A program made the translations under genes and the position numbers. 64,000 bases of DNA, from NCBI RefSeq assembly GCF_900156415.1, contig NZ_FTNM01000004.1:1-64000 (forward strand), given 5' to 3'. Origin of the DNA: Pontibacter lucknowensis (GTDB lineage Bacteria; Bacteroidota; Bacteroidia; Cytophagales; Hymenobacteraceae). Under the pieces are notes generated by a model that was given only the letters and a program-made list of their open reading frames with translations, was not told where the DNA came from and did no database searches. Below, piece after piece: positions 16,165-24,761 of this stretch (positions are counted from its first letter, which is position 1; every line of letters starts with the position of its first letter).

Positions 16165-18150
16165 TTGGACCAGCGATTGAAAAAAAGAATACTGATAGGA
16201 GTCGGCGTTGTGCTGGGCTTCTTCCTGATTCTCCTAATCTCCCTTTTAGTGTTTAGGAGTAGCCTGCTTAGCTATACCGTAAACCGTGTGGTAGAGAAAG
16301 TGGAGAACCGTTATCCTGTTGATTTTAACATCGGTAAAGCAGAGTTCAATGGCCTAACCTCTGTCATACTCAGTGATATAACCCTGGTGCCGCACGGGCA
16401 GCCCCAGCTTTTCAGAACCGACAGCGTGCATGCGACCGTTGGCTTTCGCTCCCTCTTTAAAGGGCGCATTGTGCTACGCAGCCTAGATGTAGCCAATGGT
16501 TATCTTACTGCCGTGAAGGACGGGGACCAGAATAACTTCGCCTTCCTGTTTAAGAAAGACGATACACAGCCTGTCGACACCACTGCTAAAACTGACCGAA
16601 ACTACGGTGAGCTGCTTAACCGTGTGCTCGAAACTGCTTTTGATAACGTGCCCGACCAGGTGGACTTCAGCAATCTGAACGTGACTTATACTTCTCCGAA
16701 TCGGGTCATCGACGTTAAAATGCCTTTCCTTACCATAGAAGACGGCAACATTGCATCACAAGTATCTATTCGCACTGACTCCCTGATCAATAACCTGATA
16801 GTGAAAGGTACAATTGATCCGCGTGACTACAACATCATGGCCAGTCTGTACACCGCTGATACGTCCGGCATCAGACTGCCTTATGTAAAAGAGAAATTTG
16901 ACGGTATAGTGGCTTTTGACACGCTGCACCTGGGCCTCAACGAGAAGCGCTACCGCCGCGATAGGCTCACTGTAAAAGGAAGAGCCATGGTTAATAATCT
17001 GCTTTTGAACCACGAAAAGCTTTCAGATGAGAATATCTACCTGAAAGAAGGCGCTGTAGACTATGTGGTATCGCTGGGACAGAACCTTTTTGAAGTGGAT
17101 AGCCTGACGGAAGTGCGCGTGAACAAGGCTCGCGCCAATGTATACGCCTCTTACAACAACGCCGACTCCAAGATCATCGCTCTGAAAGTGCGCACTGAGG
17201 CACTCCCTGCTAACGATTTCTTCGAGTCTTTGCCTAACGGCCTTTTCGAAACGCTGGAAGGTATACAGGCTGAGGGAAAGCTGCAGTACAAAATGAACTT
17301 TCACGTCAACCTGGACAGTGTAGAGCGTGTCGTGTTCGATTCTGACTTGGATGCTTCTGAGGATTTCAGGGTAGTAAAGTGGGGCAAAGCCAACCTGGAC
17401 AAGCTGAAAGGCCCGTTTATGCACACCATGTACGAGTATGGCAAACCGATCCGGACCTTCATGGTGGGGCCTTCTAACCCGTTCTACGCACCGATTGGGC
17501 AGATTTCGCCCTACCTGCGAAATGCCGTGCTCACAGCAGAAGATGCTGGTTTCTACAGTCACAAAGGCTTCCACGAAGAGGCTTTCCGGCAGGCCATCGC
17601 GACCAATATCAAGAACAGGGAGTTTGTGCGCGGCGGTAGTACCATCTCGATGCAGCTGGTCAAGAACGTGTTCCTGACGCGTAAGAAAACCGTGTCACGC
17701 AAAGTGGAGGAGGCCATCATTGTGTGGCTGATCGAGAACCTGGAGATCGTGTCGAAGAACCGGATGTTTGAGATATACCTGAACATCATCGAATGGGGGC
17801 CGGATGTATACGGTGCCAAAGATGCTTCGAGATTCTACTTCGGTAAGCAGCCTTCGGAACTTAACCTGGCGGAGTCTATCTTCCTGACCAGCATCATTCC
17901 GAGTCCGAAGCGCTACCGCTCCTCATTTGACAGCTATGGTAACCTTCGTAGCTGGAAGTCGGGCTACTATCGCCTGATCGGTGGCATCATGGCGAGGCGG
18001 GGACTCATTTCGCAGGCCGAATACGAGAACCTGCAACCAAACGTGCGACTTTACGGTCGTGCCCGCGACCTGATCGTGACGGCACCCGATGCAGACTACG
18101 AAGATACCACCGAGTTTGAACTGGAAACCATTGATATGCTGGGCTTTTAA
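16165..18150 (+). CDS. AsmA-like / GT51 peptidoglycan glycosyltransferase
   Basis: A 661-residue protein apparently starting at a TTG codon. Residues 8-32 form one membrane anchor. About residues 35-420 resemble AsmA/DUF748-type repeats. The C-terminal part is a GT51 glycan polymerase with both signature blocks: TAEDAGFYSHKGF, containing the catalytic Glu, near 458, and GGSTISMQLVKN near 490, followed by EIYLN and YFGKQPSELNLAES. No penicillin-binding transpeptidase domain follows. The enzyme should polymerise lipid II in the periplasm. Monofunctional MtgA enzymes are near 240 residues, so the large N-terminal part is an unusual addition. It is expressed alone, with a terminator directly after it. 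Confidence 0.85.
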   Translation: MDQRLKKRILIGVGVVLGFFLILLISLLVFRSSLLSYTVNRVVEKVENRYPVDFNIGKAEFNGLTSVILSDITLVPHGQPQLFRTDSVHATVGFRSLFKGRIVLRSLDVANGYLTAVKDGDQNNFAFLFKKDDTQPVDTTAKTDRNYGELLNRVLETAFDNVPDQVDFSNLNVTYTSPNRVIDVKMPFLTIEDGNIASQVSIRTDSLINNLIVKGTIDPRDYNIMASLYTADTSGIRLPYVKEKFDGIVAFDTLHLGLNEKRYRRDRLTVKGRAMVNNLLLNHEKLSDENIYLKEGAVDYVVSLGQNLFEVDSLTEVRVNKARANVYASYNNADSKIIALKVRTEALPANDFFESLPNGLFETLEGIQAEGKLQYKMNFHVNLDSVERVVFDSDLDASEDFRVVKWGKANLDKLKGPFMHTMYEYGKPIRTFMVGPSNPFYAPIGQISPYLRNAVLTAEDAGFYSHKGFHEEAFRQAIATNIKNREFVRGGSTISMQLVKNVFLTRKKTVSRKVEEAIIVWLIENLEIVSKNRMFEIYLNIIEWGPDVYGAKDASRFYFGKQPSELNLAESIFLTSIIPSPKRYRSSFDSYGNLRSWKSGYYRLIGGIMARRGLISQAEYENLQPNVRLYGRARDLIVTAPDADYEDTTEFELETIDMLGF

Positions 18151-18165
18151 GTCCTGATTATACCT

Positions 18166-18210
18166 AAAACAACGGCCGTCGCTTGTAATTGCGCCGGCCG
18201 TTGTTTTGTT
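18166..18210 (+). terminator. Terminator after the GT51 gene
   Basis: AAAACAACGGCC (18166-18177) pairs with GGCCGTTGTTTT (18196-18207), and T-rich sequence follows. A copy of the dispersed TATACC motif lies on each side. Confidence 0.85.
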
Positions 18211-18260
18211 TTGGAGCCAGCTATACCTGATTTTTACTTTCATATGAACAAAGCATACCT

Positions 18261-19334
18261 GTGAGCATACCCAAGACTCCTCTGCCTGACAATCCTGATC
18301 CCCAAGCGACGAAGCCAAAGTTTGGGGTGCGCAGTGTGCAGGAGCTGTTGGTGCGGGCTGGCTTCGACTGGTTTCTGCTGGCGCTGATCGGCATGATCGT
18401 GCTGGCCTGGTTGTGGCCGGAAGGAGGTATAGACCGGGAACCTGTCTCCCTGAGTGATGTCGCTGGTATAGGTGTTTCTGTCATCTTCTTTTTCTACGGA
18501 CTGCGTCTGAGTCCCGAAAAGCTTCGTGCAGGCTTGGGAAGCTGGCGACTTCACCTGGTGGTGCAGGCATCCACCTTTTTGCTTTTTCCGCTGCTGATCA
18601 TCCCCTTGCATGGCTTTTTTGAAGGCACCTCATATGAGATGCTCTGGTTGGGAGTATTCTATCTGGCTGCCTTACCTTCCACGGTATCATCGTCGGTGGT
18701 CATGGTATCGATTGCGGGGGGGAATATACCTGCAGCTATCTTTAATGCCAGTATCTCGAGTCTGGTGGGGGTGTTTATCACACCGCTCTGGATGGGACTA
18801 TACCTGACGGCGGGCTCTGGTGATTTTGATATGGGGCAGGTGATGGGTAAACTGGTGCTGCAGGTACTGGTACCAGTAGCCTTGGGTGTGGTGCTGCACC
18901 GTTATTGGGGAAGCTTTGCAGAGCGTAACCGTAAACAGCTTCGTTTATCTGATCAGGTGATCATTCTGCTGATCGTCTATACCTCTTTCTGTGAATCTTT
19001 TGCCCGCGATATGTTCAGTGGCTACAGCCTTGGCAACCTGCTGCTGCTCGGGTTAGCTATGATCGGCCTGTTCTTTCTGGTGTATGGCATCGTGCATATT
19101 ATCAGCCGCCTGATGGGCTTCAGCCCTGCTGACCGTATTACGGCAATCTTCTGTGGCTCGAAAAAGTCGCTGGTGCACGGCACGGTGATGGCCAAAGTGC
19201 TGTTCCCCGATGCTGACATGGTGGGCCTGATGCTCTTGCCGATCATGATCTACCATGCGCTGCAACTGCTGGCCTCCAGCGTGATTGCCCAATCTATCGC
19301 CCGCCGAGCCGGCATCAATGTGCAGGGCGAATAA
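18261..19334 (+). CDS. Bile acid:sodium symporter-like (SBF-like) transporter
   Basis: A 357-residue integral membrane protein with about ten hydrophobic helices, matching the SBF-like (PF13593-type) branch of the bile acid:sodium symporter superfamily. Recognisable parts include FFFYGLRLSPEKL in the second helix region and GSKKSLVHGTVMA near residue 295, which resembles the unwound-helix transport motif. The start is GTG at 18261; an ATG at 18244 is in another frame and stops at once. Characterised members transport organic acids with sodium. The substrate here is not deducible. The gene stands alone between terminators and a divergent-looking spacer. Confidence 0.85.
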   Translation: MSIPKTPLPDNPDPQATKPKFGVRSVQELLVRAGFDWFLLALIGMIVLAWLWPEGGIDREPVSLSDVAGIGVSVIFFFYGLRLSPEKLRAGLGSWRLHLVVQASTFLLFPLLIIPLHGFFEGTSYEMLWLGVFYLAALPSTVSSSVVMVSIAGGNIPAAIFNASISSLVGVFITPLWMGLYLTAGSGDFDMGQVMGKLVLQVLVPVALGVVLHRYWGSFAERNRKQLRLSDQVIILLIVYTSFCESFARDMFSGYSLGNLLLLGLAMIGLFFLVYGIVHIISRLMGFSPADRITAIFCGSKKSLVHGTVMAKVLFPDADMVGLMLLPIMIYHALQLLASSVIAQSIARRAGINVQGE

Positions 19335-19454
19335 GTACTTTTTCTGGTCGCTCAGGACCTTTCCAAACTTTAACTTTTGATTAACCTTTCGTTAACAGTC
19401 CTTAACACCTAGGGATAACATATTGCTGTACTTTTATCAGAAAAAAGATAGCAT

Positions 19455-20186
19455 ATGAAAAACTTCTTCTCCGGAATACTGACACTGGCGCTGCTGCTGT
19501 TGGCAGTGGTTGTTTACGCCCAGGAGGGTGTGATTACCTACGAAAACACGATGAACATGCACCGTAGACTCGGCTCTGAGCAGGAGGCTATGAAAAGCAT
19601 GATCCCGGAGTACCGCACCACCAAACAGCAGCTCTTCTACAATGCCCAGGAATCGCTTTACAAGGCACTGGAAGAGGACGAGGACCAGTTTACGGCAAGT
19701 GGCGGCGGCATGCGCATCAACATGCGGGTACCGCTCAACGAAAGTTATTACGATCAGGGCACAGCCCGGAAAGTGTTGCTGACCGAGTTCATGGGCAAAA
19801 AGTACATCATAGAAGACTCCATCCGCATCAGCCCGTGGAAATTTGGAACGGAGACCAAAGAAATACAAGGCTATACCTGCAAGCAGGCCTACTACGAAGA
19901 CGAGGCAAAAAAGCTAGCGGTGGTAGCCTGGTATACTGACAAACTCAGGCCGGCACTTGGCCCTGAGTCCTTCAACACACTGCCGGGGGCGGTGCTGGCT
20001 GTTGATATCAACAATGGGGAGCGTGTGATCAAGGCGATTAAAGTAGAGCAACGCCCGCTCAGGAAAGGAGAGATGTCACGTCCAAGCAAAGGTCAGAAAG
20101 TCACTCAGCAGGAGTACCAGGCGATGGTAGACGAGCAGATGGAGCGCATGCGCCAGAACGGCGGCCGTAACGTGATCATCCGCTAA
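19455..20186 (+). CDS. GLPGLI family secreted protein
   Basis: A 243-residue exported protein with a signal peptide ending VVVYAQ. The conserved core reads SFNTLPGAVLAVDINNG near residue 172, the local version of the GLPGLI signature. An upstream IQGYTCKQAYYEDE stretch is also typical. The family is restricted to Bacteroidota and its function is unknown. It precedes, by 24 bases, an outer-membrane beta-barrel protein in the same direction, the usual partner arrangement, which suggests the two work together at the outer membrane. Confidence 0.9.
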   Translation: MKNFFSGILTLALLLLAVVVYAQEGVITYENTMNMHRRLGSEQEAMKSMIPEYRTTKQQLFYNAQESLYKALEEDEDQFTASGGGMRINMRVPLNESYYDQGTARKVLLTEFMGKKYIIEDSIRISPWKFGTETKEIQGYTCKQAYYEDEAKKLAVVAWYTDKLRPALGPESFNTLPGAVLAVDINNGERVIKAIKVEQRPLRKGEMSRPSKGQKVTQQEYQAMVDEQMERMRQNGGRNVIIR

Positions 20187-20210
20187 TAGGGGAGCGCTAA
20201 CCATACGGCT

Positions 20211-23000
20211 ATGAAAAAATCTATACTTCTCTCACTTGTCGCCTTTCTTTGTCTGGCTGACTTTGCGACAGCCCAGCGCTATACCTTAAAGGGACAGGTG
20301 CAGGACGAAAAACAGGCCGGGTTGCCGGGTGCCACCGTGCTGATCCTGCAGGCAAAGGACTCCTCCTTGGTAAGTTTTGCCGCCACCAATCCGCAGGGTG
20401 AGTTCGAGATCAAAAACGTAAACAAAGGCGACCTGCTCCTCAAGGCGACTTTTCTGGGCTACTCGCCTTATTTCAATCAGCTACAGTTTCCGGAAGAAGG
20501 AAATATACTGGATCTGGGTAAACTCACAATGCGACCACTTTCGAATGAACTGAAGGAAGTGATGGTGCAGGGCGAGAAAAGCCCGGTGGTGTTCAAAAAA
20601 GATACCATTGAGTACAACGCCGGCTCCTTTAAGACCCAGCCCAATGCCGTAGCTGAAGACCTGCTAAAAAAGCTGCCCGGTGTGGATGTGGAAACAGACG
20701 GCTCCATCTCAGTGAAAGGCGAGAAGGTGCAGCGTGTGACAGTGGATGGCAAGGAGTTCTTTGGTCGTGATCCGAAGCTGGCCACCCGCAATCTGCCCGC
20801 CGATGCTATCGACAAGGTGCAGGTTTTCGATAAGAAATCAGACCAGGCCATGTTTACAGGTATAGACGATGGGCAGCGCGAGAAAACCATTAACCTGCAG
20901 CTGAAAGAAGAGAAACGCAACAGCGCCTTTGGCAACGCCATGGCAGGTATAGGCACCGATGACCGTTACCAGGCCAAGGCAAGCCTCAACCGGTTCAGCA
21001 ATGGCAAGCAGCTTTCTTTCCTGGGTATGGCCAACAACGTGAACGCACAGGGCTTTGGCTTTGACGAATACATGACCTTTAGCGGTGGCATGCAGCAGAT
21101 GGCTGGCGGTGGCGGGGCTCGTATAACCATCTCATCCGATAACAGCTCCGGTGTGCCCTTAAATTTTGGAGGACGCACTAATGGTTTGATGGACAGCTAT
21201 GCAGCCGGTCTGAACTTTAACAACCAGCTAAGCAAAAAGGCTGAGGCCAATGGCAGTTACTTCTTCAACAAACTCAATCACACCATAGCCCGTGACCTGG
21301 AGCGCCTGGAGTTTCTGCGGAATGCAGATGTACGCACAGACCAGCGCAGCCGCCAGCTCAACGGCAACAGCAACCACCGCGCTAACTTCACGGTCGACTA
21401 CAAAATAGACTCGGCTAATTCGGTGAAAGTGACGGGTGCCATCGGGTATAATGAAACGAGTTCTGATCAGCGCAGCCAGGTTGAAACTTACAATGGAGAG
21501 AACCAGCTTCAGAACCAGAGCGCTAATACAGCTTTTTCGGATGGCTCTGCTCTCAATGCTAACGGTAGCATCCTGTTCCGGCACCGCTTCCCGAAGGCGG
21601 GTCGAACTATCTCCTCTAACACCGAGTTCAGAACCGGCATCAACAATAACGAGGGTGCCCTGCAGGCTGTGAATACCTTTGCCGATGGACTTGTGAATGT
21701 GCTGGACCAGGAAAACAAACAGGAAACGGAGAACCATAGCCTAAGCACCAACCTGGCCTATACCGAGCCGCTCGGTAACCGACGATACCTGGAGGCCAAC
21801 TACAATTACCGCCAGAACACCAACAAAGTTGACCGCCAGGTATACGACCTGGAAGAAGATGGCTCACGCCTGTACAATGAAATGCTTAGCAACAGCTATA
21901 CCAGCAATTACCAGTACCACCGCGCGGGTATGAACTTCCGGATGAACAGGAGAGAGTATAGCCTGACGGTCGGCTCCAGCCTGCAGCACACTGACCTGAC
22001 AGGGGAGATCCTGGGATTTGAAGATGATATCCGCCAATCGTACCAGAACGTGCTGCCTACTTTGCGATTCAACTACGAATTCACGGGCAACCGACGCATC
22101 GACTTCAACTACGAGACCATGGTGCAGGAGCCTACTATACGCCAGCTGCAGCCTGTTGTGGATAACTCTAATCCGCTGAACATTTACGAAGGCAATCCTG
22201 AGCTGCGACCGGCCTATATGCACCAGTGGCGCCTCAACTTCAGTACTTTTGATCCGGGTACGCTAATCAACTTCTTTACGTTTGTGAACGCCTCCTATAC
22301 TAACAATGCCATCACAAACGCTCAAAGCTACACCGACCGCCTGATCCGTATCACACAGCCGGTCAATGTGAGTCACAATACTATGGTCAGTGGTTTTGCC
22401 TCCCTGGGTTTTCCGGTTAAGAAGTTAAACAGCCGTTTTAACCTCGGAGCAAATGTGCGGCAGCAGGAGAGCATCAACCTGGTGAACGAGGTGGCAAACG
22501 ACATCCGGATACAGAATCTGAATGGCAACCTGCGCTACGAGTACCGCCTGAAGGAGCTCTTTGATTTGAACCTGCGGGCAAACTGCACTGTACAACGCAC
22601 GAGGTATGAGTTCGGAGACGATCAGCAGTTCTTTAACCAGACCTACTCAGCCGAAACGAACCTATACCTGCCGAAGCTCTTCAACTTCAACACTAACTTC
22701 GACTACATGCTGTTCGACAACCCGGGCTTTGACTTTAGCCAGCGTATACCGATGCTGAACATGTCAGTATCGAAGCAGTTCCTGAAAAACAATAGTGGAG
22801 AGTTGAAGCTATCTGCCCTCAATGTGCTCGACGAGAATCTGGGCGTGAACCAAACGGCCAATATTAACTATGTAGAGCGGGAGACGCTGAACTCACTGGG
22901 ACGCTATTTCATGCTGAGTTTTACTTACTCCATCAATAAACATCTTAACCCAATGGCTAACCGTGGTGCTCGTGGAGGTGACATCCGGATCGTGAACTAA
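20211..23000 (+). CDS. Outer-membrane beta-barrel protein of the TonB-receptor superfamily
   Basis: A 929-residue outer-membrane protein. A signal peptide (1-21, ATAQ) is followed by a carboxypeptidase-regulatory-like domain (about 24-108, LKGQVQDEKQAGLPGATVLI), a plug-like segment (about 118-225, with DLLKKLPGVDVETDGSISV and VQRVTVDGKEFFGRD), and a long barrel of the OMP_b-brl_3 type. No TonB box is evident. Plug segments in this family often lack the classical receptor signature, so transport by TonB is possible but unproven. It is probably co-transcribed with the GLPGLI gene and ends at a strong terminator. Confidence 0.88.
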   Translation: MKKSILLSLVAFLCLADFATAQRYTLKGQVQDEKQAGLPGATVLILQAKDSSLVSFAATNPQGEFEIKNVNKGDLLLKATFLGYSPYFNQLQFPEEGNILDLGKLTMRPLSNELKEVMVQGEKSPVVFKKDTIEYNAGSFKTQPNAVAEDLLKKLPGVDVETDGSISVKGEKVQRVTVDGKEFFGRDPKLATRNLPADAIDKVQVFDKKSDQAMFTGIDDGQREKTINLQLKEEKRNSAFGNAMAGIGTDDRYQAKASLNRFSNGKQLSFLGMANNVNAQGFGFDEYMTFSGGMQQMAGGGGARITISSDNSSGVPLNFGGRTNGLMDSYAAGLNFNNQLSKKAEANGSYFFNKLNHTIARDLERLEFLRNADVRTDQRSRQLNGNSNHRANFTVDYKIDSANSVKVTGAIGYNETSSDQRSQVETYNGENQLQNQSANTAFSDGSALNANGSILFRHRFPKAGRTISSNTEFRTGINNNEGALQAVNTFADGLVNVLDQENKQETENHSLSTNLAYTEPLGNRRYLEANYNYRQNTNKVDRQVYDLEEDGSRLYNEMLSNSYTSNYQYHRAGMNFRMNRREYSLTVGSSLQHTDLTGEILGFEDDIRQSYQNVLPTLRFNYEFTGNRRIDFNYETMVQEPTIRQLQPVVDNSNPLNIYEGNPELRPAYMHQWRLNFSTFDPGTLINFFTFVNASYTNNAITNAQSYTDRLIRITQPVNVSHNTMVSGFASLGFPVKKLNSRFNLGANVRQQESINLVNEVANDIRIQNLNGNLRYEYRLKELFDLNLRANCTVQRTRYEFGDDQQFFNQTYSAETNLYLPKLFNFNTNFDYMLFDNPGFDFSQRIPMLNMSVSKQFLKNNSGELKLSALNVLDENLGVNQTANINYVERETLNSLGRYFMLSFTYSINKHLNPMANRGARGGDIRIVN

Positions 23001-23018
23001 GGCTTGAGGCTTAAAAAC

Positions 23019-23052
23019 AAAAAAGGGCTGCCCACGTGGGGCAGCCCTTTTT
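23019..23052. terminator. Bidirectional terminator
   Basis: The perfect stem AAAAAGGGCTGCCC with its complement encloses a 4-nt ACGT loop, and the A-run and T-run let it act on both strands. It lies between the beta-barrel gene and the minus-strand DUF3817 gene. Confidence 0.92.
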
Positions 23053-23084
23053 GATACTATTGGCTAAATAGTTGAGGGTTGTTG

Positions 23085-23414
23085 TTATGCAACCTGCTTT
23101 TGTTTGGCAGGCTTCTCTTTTCTGTTTTCCTCTTCTTTGAGCAGTTTCTTATCCAAAATAAAAGGTCCGAATGGCAGGAGCGATGCGATCACCGCAGCAG
23201 CTACTTTCTTGATAGACCAGTTATGTGTGAGTGTTACCTCCAGTACCGACACCATATACAATACAAACAGCACACCGTGTGCCCAGCCAGTATACTTCAC
23301 CATCTCAGGCATACCTGCCATATACTTCAGCGGCATAGCAATGCCGAGCAGGAGCAGGTAAGATATACCCTCGTATATACCAATGGTGCGAAGTCTTGAA
23401 ATAGGGGTTCTCAT
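23085..23414 (-). CDS. DUF3817 membrane protein
   Basis: A 109-residue protein with three hydrophobic helices: about 14-30, 42-60 and 68-88. It begins RTPISRLRTIGIYEGISYLLLL and contains GWAHGVLFVLY, both characteristic of DUF3817 (the YdzA-like integral membrane family). A basic tail rich in Lys and Glu ends the protein. No function is established for the family. It is a single gene ending at a shared terminator. Confidence 0.85.
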   Translation of the reverse strand: MRTPISRLRTIGIYEGISYLLLLGIAMPLKYMAGMPEMVKYTGWAHGVLFVLYMVSVLEVTLTHNWSIKKVAAAVIASLLPFGPFILDKKLLKEEENRKEKPAKQKQVA

Positions 23415-23524
23415 AATGTATAGCTTTTGTTCAGCTGCAATTTAGCACTTAACAGCCGAGTTACCTGAATCGTGCCATTGGAATGCATAAAATTACGGCA
23501 GATAGCAGATATAGCTACCATAGA

Positions 23525-23563
23525 AAAGCAAACAGGCTACCCCAAAGGTAGCCTGTTTGCTTT
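23525..23563. terminator. Terminator of the minus-strand lipoprotein gene
   Basis: A 17-bp perfect stem (AAAGCAAACAGGCTACC at 23525-23541 and its complement at 23547-23563) with a 5-nt loop ends in runs of A and T. It lies 17 bases past the stop of the lipoprotein gene. Confidence 0.88.
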
Positions 23564-23579
23564 AAAAGGGATGATGCAA

Positions 23580-24440
23580 TTAATTTACAGTTACTGGGGG
23601 TGCAACAATTTTAATTTTTTTACCAGTATCATTTGTGCCTTCAACAGACCAATCGCCTGTAATTTCACCTTCCTGGTTATTTTTAAAGTTCTTAAATGTG
23701 ATGGTAAATGTATTGCTGTAACCAGAAGTTAAGTTGCCTAATTGCCATGAAATTTTGCTGTTGCTCTTATCATTGCCTATAGCCGTATCTTCCTCTTTTG
23801 CTCCTACATCATTTCCGTCAACTGCTGAAACAAACTCAGTAAATGCTGTCAAGCCTCCTTGGATTTTGGCATCATTGATATTAATACAAGAGTTAAAAGT
23901 ATATTCAACTGTATACTGAGTATAAGCACCTTTATCCTCTAAACCAGTTTTTGTTTCAGAATCAATTAATCTACCTGTTAACTCCGTCTTTTGGCAACTT
24001 GCAACTACTTCAAGCTGAGAACGAAAAGTATTAATATTTTCTATATTTCCTCCAGCTCCTATATATTTAATATTATAGTAAATGAAACCAACAGATTCAG
24101 GAGTAAAGGTGTAGATAATACTTTCTGATTTTACAATTTGAACCCATTCTGTTCCGATAAGTTGCTGTAACATTAGTTCACCTTTTGGTAATATAGTGCC
24201 ATCTGGTGCTGTAGCTGTAATAGTCATAGTTACAGGTTGTCCTACGATTGCAGTGGACGGAGAATAAGTTACAGTGATTACGGGAGTCAACTTATCATTG
24301 CCATTATCAGCACTCACTTCTTTCTTCGCCGCATCAATAGACGAAGCGTTCAAGCCAACCTCGTCGAGGTCTTTCGTACAGCTTGTAAATGTTCCGGCTA
24401 GCATAAGTAGCGCCGTAGAGATAGTGTATAATTTCTTCAT
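23580..24440 (-). CDS. AT-rich lipoprotein with Ig-like domain, unknown function
   Basis: A 286-residue predicted lipoprotein. The signal peptide ends TFTSC, with Cys21 as the lipidation site, followed by a disordered charged stretch. Residues about 52-148 look like one bacterial immunoglobulin-type sandwich (TVTYSPSTAIVGQPVTMTITAT onward), with a second beta domain after it. A pair of Cys residues (near 149 and 184) may form a disulphide. The gene is clearly AT-richer than its neighbours and contains no copy of the TATACC motif, consistent with recent acquisition. No enzymatic motif is present; a surface role is only inferred. Confidence 0.75.
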   Translation of the reverse strand: MKKLYTISTALLMLAGTFTSCTKDLDEVGLNASSIDAAKKEVSADNGNDKLTPVITVTYSPSTAIVGQPVTMTITATAPDGTILPKGELMLQQLIGTEWVQIVKSESIIYTFTPESVGFIYYNIKYIGAGGNIENINTFRSQLEVVASCQKTELTGRLIDSETKTGLEDKGAYTQYTVEYTFNSCININDAKIQGGLTAFTEFVSAVDGNDVGAKEEDTAIGNDKSNSKISWQLGNLTSGYSNTFTITFKNFKNNQEGEITGDWSVEGTNDTGKKIKIVAPPVTVN

Positions 24441-24761
24441 TTTGATTTTTATAAGGGTTGTTAGTTAAATATAGATATATTTTAATCTTCGTGCTTTAAC
24501 TTATGTTATGGTAAAATTGTTTCAATTAATTTTATTATTCAAATATTTAAATAGAAATATTTTTAAATAAAAGCAGTATAGTTATAACATTGATTTTGGA
24601 ATTAGTATTAAAAGTGGTGTGATCTAATAGGAGTATTGGGTGAAAATGCAGAAAATAAGATGATTGCTGATATTTTTAGATTCTTGATTGCACAGAAAAG
24701 CCCTCCTCTGTAACTGCATATCCAGCTTCAGAGGAGGGCTTTTTTTGTAACTAGCGATTAG
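24441..24761. other. AT-rich intergenic region
   Basis: A 321-base gap, strongly AT-rich from 24470 to 24690. It likely holds the promoter of the minus-strand lipoprotein gene. Its far end carries the terminator of the aroG gene, listed separately. No gene is supported. Confidence 0.5.
24696..24746 (-). terminator. Terminator of the DAHP synthase gene
   Basis: AAAAGCCCTCCTCTG (24696-24710) pairs with CAGAGGAGGGCTTTT (from 24729), leaving an 18-nt loop. A and T runs border both sides, so it may act in both directions. Confidence 0.88.
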
